Positions 5,981 through 6,674 of a stretch of 6,674 nucleotides of DNA are shown here, one piece after another (position 1 is the stretch's first letter; every line of letters begins with the position of its first letter). A model generated the notes under the pieces. It was not told where the DNA came from. It made no database searches and saw nothing but the letters and a program-made list of their open reading frames with translations. Origin of the DNA: Hyphomicrobiales bacterium (lineage in GTDB: Bacteria > Pseudomonadota > Alphaproteobacteria > Rhizobiales > Afifellaceae); the NCBI GenBank assembly GCA_013812985.1, contig JACCSN010000673.1, positions 1 through 6,674 on the forward strand. The letters are read 5' to 3'. The position numbers and the translations under genes were made by a program.

Positions 5981-6674
5981 CAGATCACGTTCCGTTCAAA
6001 CAAAGGGCGCCCGGCGGCGATGCGTTCGTAGCCGAACGCGGATAAGTCCAGCGAGCGGTAGGCGCCGTGCACGATGAGTTCTGCGACGGCGCGCCCGACG
6101 CCCGGCGCGTGCTGCAGGCCGTGGCCTGAAAAACCGTTGGCGTAAAGAAAGTTCGGCAAGTCCGGATCGGGACCGATCACCGCGTTCTGGTCCAGGACGT
6201 TGTAATCGTAATGCCCGGCCCAGGCGTATGTCACCTTGAGCCGCTCGAAAGCCGGGATGCGGGCGGCGAGCAGCGGCCAGAGGATGTCCTCGAAGATGCC
6301 GTGGTCGGGCTCGAAGTCGGCGGGATCGGCGGCGCCATCGTCATGCTCCGGCGGCGAATAGCCGGTGATGAAGCCGCTGCCTTCCGGCCGCACCCAAATG
6401 CCGGACGGGTCGGCGACGAGCGGCATGTCTCGTGGGGCGTCCGGGGCGTCGACGACGAAGACCGTGCGCTTGCGCGGCTCGACGGGAAGATCGCGGCCGA
6501 GGAGCGCCGCCAGCCTGCCGGCCGCCGGGCCGGCGGCGTTGACGAGGAAGCGGCAGCCGATCCGGCGTCCATCGGCGAGGCGGACAGCAATGACGTGGCC
6601 GCTTCGGTCTTCAATGGCGGCGACCTCGCCCGATATCATTTCCGCCCCGGCTTGCCCCGCGCCCGACCGCAGGG
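5980..6674 (-). CDS. FAD-dependent amine / D-amino-acid oxidoreductase (DAO family), N-terminus beyond window edge
   Basis: Only the C-terminal 230 residues are present; the frame is open to the window edge, and the ATG at 6639 is internal. The family (DadA/sarcosine oxidase/FOXRED1-like) oxidises C-N bonds of amino acids or N-methyl amines with FAD. Visible elements are AEMISGEVAAI, the strand before the substrate domain; FLVNAAGPAAG (42-52), which packs on the FAD; the substrate-domain core including SGIWVRPEGSGFITGYSP; WAGHYDYNVLDQNAVIG; and NGFSGHGLQHAPGVGRAVAELI (179-200), the C-terminal FAD-binding signature close to FOXRED1-type proteins. The GxGxxG Rossmann motif must lie outside. The substrate cannot be told from this part. 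The stop overlaps the pdxY start by one base, so the two form an operon whose promoter is outside the window. Confidence 0.93.
   Translation of the reverse strand, partial: LRSGAGQAGAEMISGEVAAIEDRSGHVIAVRLADGRRIGCRFLVNAAGPAAGRLAALLGRDLPVEPRKRTVFVVDAPDAPRDMPLVADPSGIWVRPEGSGFITGYSPPEHDDGAADPADFEPDHGIFEDILWPLLAARIPAFERLKVTYAWAGHYDYNVLDQNAVIGPDPDLPNFLYANGFSGHGLQHAPGVGRAVAELIVHGAYRSLDLSAFGYERIAAGRPLFERNVI

Noticed and set aside
5336..6031. 231-codon + strand frame opposite the pyridoxal kinase
   Set aside because: The kinase on the other strand carries full-length family motifs. This frame shows none and has shadow-like composition.
1..6674. Mobile elements, CRISPR arrays, phage or defence genes
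   Set aside because: I looked on both strands and found no transposase, integrase, regular repeat-spacer pattern, tRNA-end duplication or defence-domain protein.

Overview
This is a GC-rich (roughly two-thirds G+C) chromosomal segment that reads as an alphaproteobacterium, most likely of the Hyphomicrobiales (Rhizobiales). The protein sequences suggest this: an alphaproteobacterial-type GlgC followed by GlgA, a secreted double-SH3b protein and a short acidic coiled-coil protein of a kind common in that order. The assignment is an inference from motifs, not from a database match.

Left part, + strand: the window opens inside glgC (ADP-glucose pyrophosphorylase, about 65 N-terminal residues missing). 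After 22 bp comes glgA (glycogen synthase). The two make a glycogen operon: GlgC makes ADP-glucose and GlgA polymerises it into alpha-1,4-glucan. The glgA frame runs into a convergent tRNA-Val(CAC) gene and stops on bases of its anticodon. The tRNA has an encoded CCA and a plausible sigma-70-type promoter.

Middle: gph (phosphoglycolate phosphatase, HAD family) lies on the minus strand upstream of the tRNA. Divergent from it is an exported protein with two SH3b domains and six cysteines in the mature part. A 15-bp hairpin follows that gene. Next come a minus-strand GFA/Mss4-like zinc protein and, divergent from it, an 82-residue coiled-coil protein that may be expressed from a leaderless transcript.

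Right part, minus strand: an FAD-dependent amine/amino-acid oxidoreductase (N-terminus outside the window) is followed by a PdxY-type pyridoxal kinase. Stop and start overlap by one base (TGATG), so the two are very likely translationally coupled.

I see no transposase, CRISPR array, integrase, phage gene or defence system. Most of the window is ordinary housekeeping sequence. The points worth a second look are the glgA/tRNA overlap, the coupled oxidoreductase-kinase pair, the possible leaderless starts and the post-SH3b hairpin.
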